The notes: a model not told the origin generated them from the letters alone. A stretch of 64,000 bases of DNA from Liolophura sinensis (GCF_032854445.1 NC_088305.1:26868628-26932627), one strand, 5' to 3'. Shown: positions 49,344 to 61,264, counted from the stretch's first letter. A program made the numbers and translations.

Positions 49344-52003
49344 CTGCACCATGGCTTGACCGCAAATTGTTGGACTCAATCAGATCGTATCTTACAAACC
49401 TGGCTGTTTCGTCCAATCACAGCAGTTCTTACTCAGGCATTCGGGTCGATCAGTGGCACATGTAACTTCAGTTCAATCGAAGGTGTTGCCACCTCAGCTG
49501 ATGTAAGCTCACTTATTTTTACTTTTTTTTTAAGTAAAAATTTATACGTGTCATAATTAATCCAAACAGTGCTCGCCAATCTGTGAATTACGCTTGCCAT
49601 TCTGTGCCATTTGAGTTCATCAGTGTACAATGTAGGCTAGTTACAACAGCGCAAACTGTCAAAGTTGTTGTTGTGCTCTTTATTTTAGCAATGTTAGTGC
49701 ATCACGTACTCATCCTCAGTATTTAATAAGTCCAACTTAGTAGTTGCAAACGTAAGGTTGGTGGTAGCTCTATGTGGCTAGGTTTGTGTAGAAATATATG
49801 TAAGCATTTACTTTCCCCGCACTCTTTGGTTCTCAGTGTGCTATCCTCAACACCCTGGTGTTGTCCACAGTTAGCCCGAGACCTCGGTCTAAGAGTGGCT
49901 TATATATACTGGACCGCTAGCCATCCTTAGCCCGACAGTTGTCTGCACCCGATTTCGGAATATTGCTTACAAAGAGCTACAACCTCGTTCAATTCAAATG
50001 CATGCGTTTTAGATTCGTCCTGAATACACATAAAGCACGGCTATTCAGAAAGCTAAAATATTTACGCACATCTTGCCACAGCCGCTACTCGCCTTTACAT
50101 CCCCAATCTCCTGTAAATCTTAGCTGAAGTCAAAAATATGGTTATATTTGGCAGGTCGCCATGCGCTGGCATGTTTTTAAAATCTGGGTTAGCGAGGCAC
50201 ACATGCGTAGCAGCGGATAACCTTTCCGGAAAATTTCCGGAAATTGAAATTCTGACGACTTGCCAGCTGTTGCTTTCAACAGCAAATGGTAACAGTCAGG
50301 GTGCGTTTTGTCTTTTCTGACGTGCCTGCCACATCCTTTGGCAAAAAACTATCAAGGCCTTCACGCACCGTAATGCCTAAGGTACACAATTTTGAATGGG
50401 GCGGATGTCGAAGGTAACCCCCGTTTTTCATTTGCTAAAAAAATAATTTTAATCTGACAGTTTGCACAAACTGTGAGGTCTGTCATTTTGTGCCATAGGC
50501 TTCCGTCAAAATCTCCTCAGTCACATGGCTTTGTGCCTGTCAGAACTGACAGCCAGCTCAAAACATAGTGACATAATGAAAGGTCAACCACGAATGCACA
50601 TGGACGGGTAGCAGTAACATGGTTTAGTAGGTCAAAATGTCAACACGGAAGTGAAAGTGAAGTGAAATCTTCGCCAGGCAGATGGAGTTGAGCTAAGAAA
50701 GCCGGTGGGCCAGCTAAATTTTTTTACAGTAGGGAAGGTAAATTATGGTTTAAATATGTACAAACTCTGATGCTAAGGCTTTGTTGGTATAAAACAAAGT
50801 GGGAGTTCATTCCTCTGTAGTTAGATTAGTCTTCACTGTGCCAGTAAAGTGAAAGAAAAGTACATTCTAGCATGCGCTGGCTTTTAATGAATGTCGCTGT
50901 GATAAGCGCTATGTCATTAGCTGTGTCTCTCTTGTGATCCAATCAGTTCTAACAAACTGTGAAGTGTGTATAACACAATGGCCGTTTGACAGCTACAGCA
51001 ATGTTTGCGGTTTCTAACCTGCTACAGAGGAGGATTAAAACTGAAAACAGTGCAAAACTTACCGTGTTGCTTGATAAAGAATGAGTGATTGGCGCCGATA
51101 ATGGTGAATTCATATGTTTTGTGTTAAACTGCTCAAAAGGTGACAGGTCACTTTGCTAGATGTTTAAAAGTACTCATCAGTGAATCAAAAAGAAGTGACA
51201 CCTGTTTGAGTACTGCTCACAGTAGGTGCGAAGATAATCTTCTTACGTAGTGTTAAAGCATCCCCCATTGTTTTAATCTATGATCCAGATCACAAGGATT
51301 AATGACACTGCAGGAAACAAAGGAGAATTAAAGCCACCCATGATGATTCAGGTTTGACGTGCTTGAATAATTTGGGCCATATCTTATCTTGGAAAATTTA
51401 AGATTTGTCTTTCAGTATTCTCTTAAATACACAAAAATTATTTCCAGCGAACATGGTTTTGGAGAAAACCCACGAAAATAAATTCCAGAGAATAATAAGG
51501 ACTTTACAGTAATCCCTTGTGTTCCAAGTTCAACTGCTTGAACATTCCATCTTATTCCTCAATATTTTAATCTCAGATGTGTTTGTGTTTCCATCACACT
51601 TGTATATTCCTTTAGATCATGTCACATGAATGTCTATTTTACGCCTGTGTCACTTTTGTGTTTAAGTTTTATACATGTAAACTATGTCCAGAAAATCTAT
51701 GCTAAGCTTAACTCTTTGTACAGAAACTATATTATTCTGGTTCCCAAAACCATTAACTACGCCATCATATGGCTATAAACTTGTCATGTGTTACCAATGC
51801 AGATTCTAATCAACATACTGCTTCAGTTGTTTTTCCTCAGTTCTGTTAGTATTTGTGTATTATTTCAATCTCATGTATGTATTAAAATATTATAATTTAG
51901 TAAATTAGTATTAAAATCATACAAAATTTCCAGGTTCTAAACATATTTTGTTTTCATGTTCACACATCTGTGGCTTGTGCATAGCTGTAAATATGTACAT
52001 CTT
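49344..52003. other. stretch between the two duplicates; no gene found
   Basis: Unique sequence separating the 6.5-kb duplicates. Only short open frames; no repeat or RNA gene recognised. Confidence 0.5.
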
Positions 52004-52053
52004 TCAGTAGTCAGTGATTTTGATTTTCAAGAACTGGATATATTGACCTTCAC

Positions 52054-53207
52054 TTGTATGTCAGCTGAAATACAATAGCAGTAACGTGATATACAAGTTC
52101 TCTCCCCATAAAAGCAATCCTGAAGCCCGAAGACTGAATGAGCAGCCTTGTTATCCATTGCAAACTGAGCAATGGTCCCTTGTACAAACATCTCTTCTCC
52201 ATCAACAGTGAAACAGAATTTCTGGAAACAAACAATTCAAAGAGTGCATTAGAAGCCAATAAACACTGTGACTGAAGTCTGTGTGAAAATCGCTTTCACC
52301 ACTGTGGTATACACATGGTGTAAGCCAGTTTTTTTACTGGTTTTTGTTTCACACAAACAATTTAATTTTACTTCAATGACCATCTCTTACATTTTCCTGA
52401 TAGTAGCGTAGTCACCAGCAAAACTTCTGCTTCTGTCTTTATATGGGTTTTAACCAAAAACAGCATTCTCCCCAGTATAAGGCTGGTTATACTTACATCT
52501 TCTACTTTCCTCAAGTCTGAATTCAATCGCCTCAAGATGACTTCCCAGCCAATATTAGGGTTTTTTGTATCATTTTCAAATAGAAAAGCTTTGAAACAGA
52601 TGCTTTTCAAAAAAGACCTATATACTGGATCCAGATTTAGTACGGAGAAGAATACTGCTCCTGAAAAACAATTATAAAATTCCAGGTACATGTAAGTCAG
52701 TTATAAAGAATTATTGATAAGAAATTCAGTTTACCTCTATTTATCTAATAACTGACTTCAGAATGCCTGCTATTTTCATTTCATTAGCTTATGTTGACTT
52801 CCAGACTGATGTGGTAGAAATAATCTATAAACGACTGTAAGTCACAACCAGTAAGGCACCAAAATCTTAACCACACGTTAGCAGTTTCAACAGTTCATCA
52901 TTTTCATGTTTTCATCAGCTCTTTATTGGAAGATCACTGATGTTCGAAGATGAACTCATCACTTAATAATATTATAATAATAACATCACTAAGAACAAGA
53001 CACCATGTACATGTCAAATTTATCAGTACACAAGCTCACCAAGATTGGTGTCTTTGACCCCAATGGACTGACCACTTCAAACCCATCATAGTACAGCTGC
53101 AGTTGTAGAGCGTTATGATTTCTAGTGAACAGACGATGGTTGCGACAATAAGACCCGTGCAAGAAGTCTGGCATTACCCCATAAGTATCAGGTCTTTTCT
53201 TTAACAG
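52054..53207 (-). pseudogene. uncharacterised multi-copy animal gene family, copy 2 (3'-truncated)
   Basis: Three exons only: 53040-53207, 52497-52660 and 52054-52221, matching the first three of copy 1. The second exon here has the base that copy 1 lost, so its frame (LDPVYRSFLKSIC to RRLNSDLRKVED) is open. The exons that would follow, including the conserved PKMHY-type C-terminal part, are missing because the duplication stops at 52004. It cannot encode the full protein. Confidence 0.5.
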
Positions 53208-53299
53208 CTGTGAACCCACACAATGGTAAGAAGGAAAGAACAAGACAATGGAATAAGATCAATACCTTTTTGTAGACTTTGTATAAATCTTGTATTCCA

Positions 53300-53450
53300 C
53301 GTCCGGAATAGACAAGAACCTGAGGGTGGTCGTGGGTTTCCCCCGGGCTCTGCCCGGTTTCCACCCACCATAATGCTGGCCGCCGTCGTATAAGTGAAAT
53401 ATTATTGAGTACGGCGTAAAACACCAATCAAATAAATAAATCAAATAAAT
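53300..53450 (+). mobile_element. SINE 3' part, shared by both duplicates (copy 2)
   Basis: Same insertion as 43500-43662 but shorter at its 5' side: the stretch before gggtggtcgtgggtttcccc is replaced by agacaagaacctga. Confidence 0.85.
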
Positions 53451-53792
53451 CTATTGCCAGGTCACATACACTGTAACTGGATGATACCTTTCTACATGAT
53501 ATAACTTACAGGTAAACATGCATCTGATTTGTGTGCAACAACCTGTGACCTGAATTTCCTGTCACTGTACAGTAATTTCAAGACATCCGGAATGGGAATG
53601 TACTGCATCGAATGAATCCTGGGTTGAACTCGACAATTCATATCTCCCATTAGTATGACCGTCTAGAGACCGAGGGCTATTAACATATTCATGAAACACT
53701 TAAAACATTTAAACCTGTTGCCTTCACATTCGTTTCTTTTCTTGAGAAATACTGTAATTTAGTTATGGTATTGTTTTTGTTTTTTTTTTCAG

Positions 53793-56700
53793 AACAAGAA
53801 GTTGATGAACTGACTATGCTTGACTTTACAGTGTCCACAATACGGGAATTCTTACCAACAGTCACACTAGGAAAATGCTACAAATTCTTCACAAACTTAA
53901 AAAGCTTCCAGGAAGATCAATCCAGCCTGGCTTTGCCACAATTACCTTTGTCCCCTCCTGAATTCACTGAAGAGACCAAAATGGCAGAACAACGTGACAT
54001 CCCATCTGATGACAATGGAGCTACAGTGGAATGCCCTCAAACTTAGAGGGATTTGAAGTTCAACCATCCATCTCTGTGGCATCCACATCCACGGCAACAA
54101 ATACACCAAGCATGGCCTGCATGCCGATTCTAAAAGACTTCCCTATCCAGAAAGCTGTCTTCCCGCCGAGAGGCACTGTCCATGATTCAGACAGGACACC
54201 ACACAATTTCTGGCAAGACTGCCATCTCAAATGCAGTTGTTGACTTAATGCAGAAGTATTCAACTTCTCCAGGGTATGTACCTTGATTTGTTTGGAAATA
54301 TTATGGTGATGAATTTCTCTTAGTTAATAAGTCATAAAAAGTGTACCGATCAGCCCATCCATTAACCCCTGTTAATAATGTAGTTATGGTAAAAAATGCA
54401 TTTTTCAGAGGTAAATAAGTGTCATGAAATATCCTTTTAGTGCTGACACTTACATTTTTCCAGTGAGATATCATTCTACCTCATTTGAAACAAACCTGAA
54501 AATATTTCTATGTCAAGTTTGATAGAATACTGATTTTTTTTGTTTTATTTGTATTGGTGTTTTACGCCGTACTCAAAAATATTTCACTTATACGACGGCG
54601 GCCAGCATTATGGTGGGTGGAAACCGGGCAGAGCCCGGGGGAAACCCACGACCATCTGCAGGTAGCTGACAGACCTTCCCACATACGGCCGGAGAGAAAG
54701 CCAGCATGAGCTGGACTTGAACTCACAGGTGAGAGACCCCTGGGTCATTACGCTGCGCTAGCGCGCTAACCAACTGAGCCACGGAAGCCCCGATAGAATA
54801 CTAAGAATCAGATAAAATGTTTACCTTAGTAAAGGGGCTAAAGGGGGTAAAGTCATTTGCTGTATATTTGTGTACTCCTTCAACCCACTGTGATGGTACG
54901 ATACTTTATGTTCAGTTTTACAAACATATGGGATTTCGAAAAGAGCTGTTGTTACCCACACTCACACACAGACCTGAACAAATTCATTACTTACACGTTG
55001 AAATATTTTACAGGTATGCCCAATTTTGAGCTGAAAGGGATGGCATCCACCACACTGCTATACCACTATCCAAAGCTGGAGATGGGAATGGGTGTGTCAC
55101 ATGCAGTGGTAAATTTTAAAACATGGCACATCAGACGGCTTTGATTGCCAGCAGAACCACTCTCATGTTGCCATATTCTCGAAGTTAAAGGAATACTTTG
55201 AATTCACATCAGTGTGCGCAGAATTCAGAGAATATTGTAAGAAATATTAGTTTAAATGCAGATCTACTTACATATACAAAGACAAATGCCATATATCAGC
55301 AACAGCCTTGAAACACCATGTTCGATGTGTAGTGTGAATTTATCAGTCTGTCTTTTATTGTTGGTGGGTTATCTGTTTACCATATTGCAGTCTTTTTGAT
55401 ATAGAAAAAGGCGTTTACATTGTATCAAAGCATCCTTGTTTTTTTTCTCCATGTAGAGAAGTTGGCATGCTGCTTTGACTAAAAAGTTAAAGAACTGGAG
55501 AAAAACAAGCAACATTGATGATCCCATAATTGAACTGATGCGTCAAAGGTACGCTCATCAGGGGAATTTAGGACGAGAAGCTCAGTGCTCTCCCAAACGC
55601 AGGAGGACAACCAAAACGACACAGATGACAGAAGATGTGACACGGGAACTGGAGGAGCACAGACAGGTATTTGCACTTAGATGCTAGTGTAAATTTTGGC
55701 AACATAACTGACTGTAAAACTGACTGTCATTGTATAAGTGGAAAAGTGCAACGTTAAACAACAATAAGGTATCTTATTTTATCTTTACTTTTATTTCTCA
55801 AATACCCCCCATGTTAATTTCATCAGAATAATGTGTCTCAATGACACAGACAACCTTTTCCACTCCAGGCCACTTCCCATTTTTTTTCAGTAATTAAATA
55901 TTATGCAGACTGAGCTTATGTGTTTGGGTTGTGACACTGACATGTTGAGCAATGACCGATGAAACGACCTTCCCAATTAATCTGTCATTTTCAGTCATGT
56001 TTTCAGCAGGTCTCATACCGATACGGGCGGACCTGTCGCTAACCAAGCCTGCTATGCATGCAGTCACAACTAAACAACACGTTTTTAAGTCAGTAATGTA
56101 TTTCATGCAAACTGTTCAACTCTGATTGTTATAGGTCATTCTCAGAGAATGCCAGAAGCCAGCAAGGGCCATAAACATTCGTCTCCTGGATGATGAAACG
56201 GAAATCACTTTCAGACGTAGGCGCCATTTTTTGATGAACGAAGTGCCACACGCCCAAAGCGTGTTCAAGGAATGCCATCCTTGATCCATTGTAAGAGGAC
56301 TCCTTGTATATTTCAGCACATTTATTACTTCATGAGCCTTTGAAAAGCACACAGCTCTTAGTACTAGCATCTTAAGCAGTGATTCGTTTAACTGTAGCTG
56401 TGCACTTCTGTTCGTTTCATTTATGTAAGAAAATCAAATTCCATTTGATGTCTATTGATGTGCAGTGTTAAGCCTTTTGTCCACTTTATTAAATTCAGTG
56501 GAAGTGTTTCAATTTTTTAAGGTGAATGTTTAATTTTGTTTACACATGCTGAAAGAACTCTGCAGAATCCTGCCTATGGCAAGTACGTTCACAGGGTTTT
56601 ACTCGAAACTGAGGATTCTGCTGCCAGAATTGATATTGGCGGTGGTGAGGGATAAGGTGTCTGCCTTTCCACGCACCCATGCCTTTAGACAGTTAGTAAC

Positions 56701-57330
56701 AGACATCCCATACATCGAGGAAGAAGACATTGTTTGATTCTGATAAGCATTATAGCATTTGCATGAACTTGTTTAAGCCTAAAATGTGTGTGTTACTTGT
56801 GCAGAGATGTTCATGTCATTGTGTGATTAATAAGATAACGAAAACCGTCAATAATGCATGAAGCCATCCTCACACGAAACTTCAAGAATGTGAAATAAAG
56901 ACTTGTCATTATAACTTTGTTACTGCTTCTGAGACCAGTGAAAAATTTTTGCCACCAAATGCCAAAGAAATAAAAAAAAATCAATTTTTTTTTCTCCAGA
57001 TCTGATTGTAATTGGAGGTGTGGCTGGATTGGCATACCTACTGACAACAGCAGCACAGAAGGGTACCCATCCACACAAATTCATCTTGGACATTTGTTCG
57101 AATAAGTCAGAAGATATCATTAATGCTGTCCCAGATATGCATCAGCCATTTATTCAGATCTTTGGGACACCCACGGACAGGCAGAAGATTGTGCTCTTCG
57201 CAGAAAAGGTGACAGTATGCAGCTGTTCTTCAAAAGCTTGTTTATGGGCTGTTGACACTGTTCTATTTACTGGATGTAGCATATCCAGCTGTTGTCTCAA
57301 CAGCCTTGGAATTCATCCAGATGGCATGAC
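53793..57330 (+). pseudogene. SAM-domain SAMD3-like gene, copy 2 (broken)
   Basis: Exons match copy 1: 53793-54273, 55014-55108, 55457-55666, 56135-56290, about 56530-56734 and 57000-57330. The first exon is open through the SAM-like part (EVDELTMLDFTVSTIREFLP) and on to 54046, where the frame ends; the residues that continue the family pattern near the exon end (SNAVVDLMQKYSTSP) are in another frame. In the last exon an extra T near 57239 shifts the frame just before the YGLLTLFYLLDVAYP-type end that is intact in copy 1. Role unknown; SAM domains usually mediate protein-protein contacts. Confidence 0.45.
54541..54791 (-). mobile_element. full-length SINE inside the plus-strand gene intron (copy 2)
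   Basis: Same insertion as 44745-44992, with only a few substitutions between the two. Confidence 0.9.
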
Positions 57331-57589
57331 TGGCTACTCAACCAAGGAAACCTCACATGAGAGCAGTGGCCTTATGGAAGAAATTAAATCTATAATGCCT
57401 TTGTTTTTTGGGGTTTTTTTTTCTTTTTCTCAGTACTGTGCATTTTGTCTGTTTCCAGTTCTGGTCACTTTTTTTCACATCGTTACTAACTACTATATTC
57501 TTCTCAGGTTTACCGGTTTTATCTTGTTTCATTGTTTTTCTTTACCGGCTACTGTATATTTATTTGTCATTTTTGCCTATCTATCTGTC

Positions 57590-57609
57590 TATATATATAT
57601 ATATATATA
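57590..57609. repeat. (TA)n microsatellite, contracted in copy 2
   Basis: About 20 bp against about 64 bp at the same place in copy 1. A short flanking segment with the acacatgcgataat part is also lost here. Confidence 0.95.
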
Positions 57610-57748
57610 CTTACGTGCTTGTGTGTGTCCGATGCAGGGCATGTGTGATATTTTAAAGCATTGAACTACTGTTCATCTTGATTGCTGTTATTTTCTTACA
57701 TGCCATTTTGTCCATCATTTGCATGTCTTTCTCTCTGATCATGTGTAT

Positions 57749-57751
<3 letters not shown>

Positions 57752-57836
<85 letters not shown>
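57752..57836. repeat. (TA)n microsatellite, copy 2
   Basis: About 85 bp of AT repeats, longer than in copy 1. Confidence 0.95.
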
Positions 57837-57839
<3 letters not shown>

Positions 57840-58288
57840 GCTTGTTTCTAACCAGGATAAACATAATATAATAAACCTTGTGATATATTTGACTGTTTTT
57901 GTAACACAGATGCTTCAAATCAAACACAACTGGTTTTGTTGGTATCTTATACTATTCTTTTCAGACTTAACTTCAGGTTTAATCATGCATTTTAATGAGG
58001 ACCTCCTTGGAGCATGTGCTATAACTGAGGCATCATACTTGGCGTCCTTGGCCTGGTGCTCCTGTGGTGTACGTAATAATATACTTACCTGCACATGATG
58101 TTGCAGTTATTGGGGTGCTGTTAAATCTTTGCCCCCTGAATTAGGACGAGCATAATCAACCCCACTGGACCATTATCGTGTATATATCATGGGGTCTGAT
58201 ATGCAGAGTCTGTCTACTCCCAGGCTAATGATAATCGTCAAAACTTTGCAAATCATTTGCTGCGAATTTAATATCATCAATGACATTA

Positions 58289-58453
58289 ATTATAAAAGGG
58301 TCGCTCCAACCTATTTTTAGGGTTGCATTCCCCTATCTATTCTTTGTCATGAGCCTAGCTTTAAGGGTCATACAAAGATATTTATTTCTGCATAACCCAT
58401 CTATATAGGATAATATTAACCCTGTTTTTGGGGTCACACATCCCCAGTGTAGA
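58289..58453 (-). repeat. right terminal region of candidate two-gene transposon (copy 2)
   Basis: Same GGGT-rich region as 48541-48716, with tttttggggtcacacatccc then cagtgtag in place of the copy 1 end. Confidence 0.45.
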
Positions 58454-58519
58454 ACTGTAACATCGTCATATCTGCGAAGTAGCGTTTTGTTCCAGGCAAA
58501 ACATCATTAATTTCTAATC

Positions 58520-59899
58520 ACGAAGGTGTCCCAGTTTTATCATGCATGAAACCTTAACAATTATACCAGCATCTGCTCTACTTCGGACCTGTATATGTGT
58601 GACACTATGGATGTCAACTGCTAGCGCCTTCGGCATGGCGTTCCAGCGAAGCGTGAAGATCGGCTAGTCTCAATGAGCACACTTGTGACATTCGTTAAAA
58701 CCCAAGCAGACGCAGAACCTGAAGACAACATGACTGCCAGCCATTGAACTCTTACGTGTGAAGTCGTGCGTTCAGATCCTGCAGTGGTGCATTTTGCTTT
58801 CGGCGGTATGCTCATGCAAAACTGTAGCCTATTGGGCGAGACGCTGCGAATTAAATATGTTTGAGTCTTCCTCAACTTTGCGCATCAGAGTCAACTCCCA
58901 AAAAAATACTCTTTACACGCGCATTAAAACTTCCCTCGCATAAATCGATGTCCACCGAATGTTTCTACAAATTAACAAACTTGGTCTTAGGTTGGCTTAG
59001 CAACAGCAATAACAAAAGTTGACAGAAAAGGATATTTTCAGGGTCTACGCTACTTCGATTTGATTGTCTTATTCACTAACAGTCATTGTACAGGTACCGA
59101 AAATTTCATGAACGATCGTGATTGTTTCTAAACAGCGGTAAATGTTCTTTGCCGTAAATCCGACACGTTTAGGGATGTTTCACACCTTAATTCTTGGAAC
59201 TGCATTGCTCGAAATGTGAGTTAGCCCACAGTTAAATGAAAACTAGCAATTGGATAGAAAAATTAATGAACATGTGGAGATTCTTTCTCAATCGACATGC
59301 AGGTTTCTTGAAAAAAAATGCAATGTCAACGCAACATCAAGAGTAATTCTTGAAGACTGACGTGTAATAAATTGCAGCTATCAACACTGCATTTTGTTTT
59401 TAAATAATTCTGCATAAGCCTTGGTGCTAGGGGTGTCCATGTCGCTACTTTCAGACAAGCTTACACAAAGAACTTAACCAACCCCCCCCCCCCCCCCCCC
59501 CGCCCCACCCCCATCCGGGTTTTCACTGCGGCGATGTGTACACATGCCATTAATGTTCTTCTGTATCAAAAGGGTGTAAGATGTGATTGATTGTGAACCG
59601 AGTGACACTTTACAGGTATGGTTTTTACTTTACAATGGCTTTACAGGTACGGTTTTGGAGTGAGCAGTGTTGAAGGAGTGGTTGAAATTACTCAATAAAA
59701 ACGTAATTTGATATCTCTTGAAGCGGTTTACGTCAATATCGGGTGTATCCGCTGACATCCTAAATCCTTCTCATACCATCTGATTGACCCTATTTTTTTG
59801 GTAAGGTGTAACCATATGCCAGTAGTAATAGAGAATGTTGCAAACGTGTCGTTTTGAGGAGGCGCAATTGAGTAGGCGGAGGTGTGTCGTTGAGCCCGC
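58520..59899. other. stretch without a supportable gene
   Basis: Contains a C tract at about 59483-59511 and no recognised gene. A Polinton terminal inverted repeat could lie here but I could not identify one; its partner would be beyond the window end. Confidence 0.4.
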
Positions 59900-60130
59900 G
59901 CTCTGCACGTGACGTCACACGTTCAATGTCGCGCCAAAACTGATGTCCCACGCAAGAGCATCAGCTCCATGTCGCGCCAAACGGACCAATGAGTGAGCTT
60001 CACGTCGTTCGCGCCAAAACTGGGTGAGCTCCAATCCGCGCCAAAGCTGATGTCACGGGCGAGGGCAGCTCCTTCAGCTCCATGTCGCTCCAAAACTGAC
60101 CATTGGGTGATCACGTGGTCGGTCTTGGCG
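59900..60130 (+). promoter_or_regulatory. promoter-like block with E2F, CRE and CCAAT motifs
   Basis: Several E2F-like gcgccaaa sites at about 59931, 59974, 60011 and 60038, and a near-match cgctccaaaac at 60086. A palindromic CRE core gtgacgtcac lies at about 59909-59918, a CCAAT motif at about 59986 and an ATTGG motif at about 60102, all within 200 bp. Part is a direct repeat with about 107-bp spacing (gccaaaactgatgtc / gccaaagctgatgtc and catcagctccatgtcgc / ttcagctccatgtcgc). It lies just upstream of the Polinton integrase remnant. Motif clustering is seen; promoter function is inferred. Confidence 0.4.
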
Positions 60131-60326
60131 CCTGAATTTTGTTGACAAATCCATGTACACTGGATAGTATATGTCCGCTGTCTGGAATAGGTTCACTCAC
60201 TATACATGGACACAGGGACGACGCCAGACTATGCCTCGCACCGCCTGGCCAGCAGCAGCGGCCGCCGTCGCCGCGGCGGCGGGGACGTAAGCTGGGTCAG
60301 AGAACGCTCGTAGGCAGAGACTCACA

Positions 60327-61005
60327 CCCGGTCGATACCGCTCTTCATGCATTGTACTACGACCCCGACAGTCCAGCGGCTTACAGCGGCTTACAGCGGC
60401 GTTCAGCTCTTGCTCAAGGCAGTGCGGCAACATGGACTCAAAGTGAGTCGGGCCCGCGTGTCGGTTTGGCTGGCCCAGCAGGACACGTACACGCTGCACC
60501 GCCCCGCTCGACGGCGCTACCCTCGTAACCGAGTTGGGGCTGGAGGTTTAATCGAGCGTATCACCGGAGTATACGGCGGGCCCCCATTGAAGTCACCACC
60601 CAGAACCAGAAAGATTTGCGTCAAGCCTTGTACGGTCTACCCGCGTCCAATCGATCGGTACACCGTTATCGCGGCGGCAATCTCGTCCGTATAAGTAAAG
60701 TGAAAGGGAAATTTGAAAAATCGTATCTCCCGAATTGGAGCACGAAAATGTTTCGCATCGTCCACACCCACCCTCGTCAGCCTGTCGTGTACACACTGGA
60801 GGACTTGAACGGGGAACGGTTGCTCGGGACATTTTACGAGACAGAACTACGACCGGTGACGGCCGCGGCAGAAAAGTTTTATCAGGTGGAGAAGATTTTG
60901 AAAAGGGAACGTCGCCGAGGAAAACTGTACTATTGGGTGAAGTGGGTCGGCTATCCACCAAGCTTTAATTCTTGGGTGCCAGCCACGGACGTCAAACGTA
61001 TTTAA
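60327..61005 (+). pseudogene. Polinton/Maverick integrase remnant with chromodomain, catalytic core deleted
   Basis: Integrase of a large DNA transposon. The N-terminal part is visible as YYDPDSPAAYS and, after a frame change, VSVWLAQQDTYTLHRPARRR. The C-terminal part continues from YHRSIRRAPIEV through LVRISKVKGKFEKSY and LEDLNGERLLGTFYETEL to a chromodomain (FYQVEKILKRERRRGKLYYW, VKWVGYPPSFNSW), with TAA at 61003-61005. These motifs are the ones I know from Polinton integrases. Two breaks are present. A 10-bp unit (cggcttacag) is doubled near 60374-60395 and shifts the frame. Near 60545 the sequence jumps from the zinc-binding/N-terminal part to the end of the core, so the DDE catalytic domain is absent. 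It cannot be an active integrase. Confidence 0.75.
60853..60888 (+). repeat. 36-bp direct repeat, copy 1
   Basis: ccggtgacggccgcggcaga followed by aaagttttatcaggtg, inside the integrase just before the chromodomain. The same 36 bp with one change occurs at 61229-61264. Confidence 0.9.
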
Positions 61006-61056
61006 CCCCGAGGATAACAGGGGTAACTGTCACTCCCTATCGACCTATCTCAGGGG

Positions 61057-61143
61057 ATGGGTCAGTGGGTACAAGGTTTGCTCGAGAATAAAGGCACCAT
61101 GGCAGCCGTGCTCGGAGTTCTCTTGTACTTTGGAGTTTTATAG
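61057..61143 (+). CDS. small possible membrane peptide in Polinton
   Basis: ATG at 61057 to TAG at 61141-61143, 28 codons: MGQWVQGLLENKGTMAAV then LGVLLYFGVL, with one hydrophobic stretch. It follows the integrase by about 50 bp on the same strand. It may be a small Polinton gene or the 5' end of a broken longer one, since a second short frame (AAEHSVHLPQDCRAFNIYKG) follows. Weak evidence. Confidence 0.25.
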   Translation: MGQWVQGLLENKGTMAAVLGVLLYFGVL

Positions 61144-61228
61144 GGTGGATTGGCCGCGGAACACAGCGTGCACCTACCCCAAGACTGTCGAGCCTTCAAT
61201 ATCTACAAGGGGAATTGAACAGGACGCT

Positions 61229-61264
61229 CCGGTGTCGGCCGCGGCAGAAAAGTTTTATCAGGTG
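61229..61264 (+). repeat. 36-bp direct repeat, copy 2 at the junction with the RT element
   Basis: Repeat of 60853-60888, placed exactly where Polinton sequence stops and reverse-transcriptase sequence begins. Confidence 0.9.

Larger units (their letters stand above)
52004..58519 (+). repeat. 6.5-kb direct duplication, copy 2
   Basis: Second copy of 42215-48771. The left part of the unit (minus-gene 3' exons and left terminal region) is absent. Small differences include an aagggggtaaagt-like insertion near 54840, altered TA tract lengths, and an insertion near 55200 relative to copy 1. Confidence 0.93.

Noticed and set aside
59483-59511. Poly-C tract as a regulatory or structural element
   Set aside because: Simple homopolymer. 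A second one exists at 20.2 kb and neither is placed near a supported gene start.
60139-60528. 129-codon frame at the start of the Polinton remnant as an intact gene
   Set aside because: It has no ATG start, and only its middle (YYDPDSPAAYS) matches the integrase. The rest is out of frame because of the 10-bp duplication.
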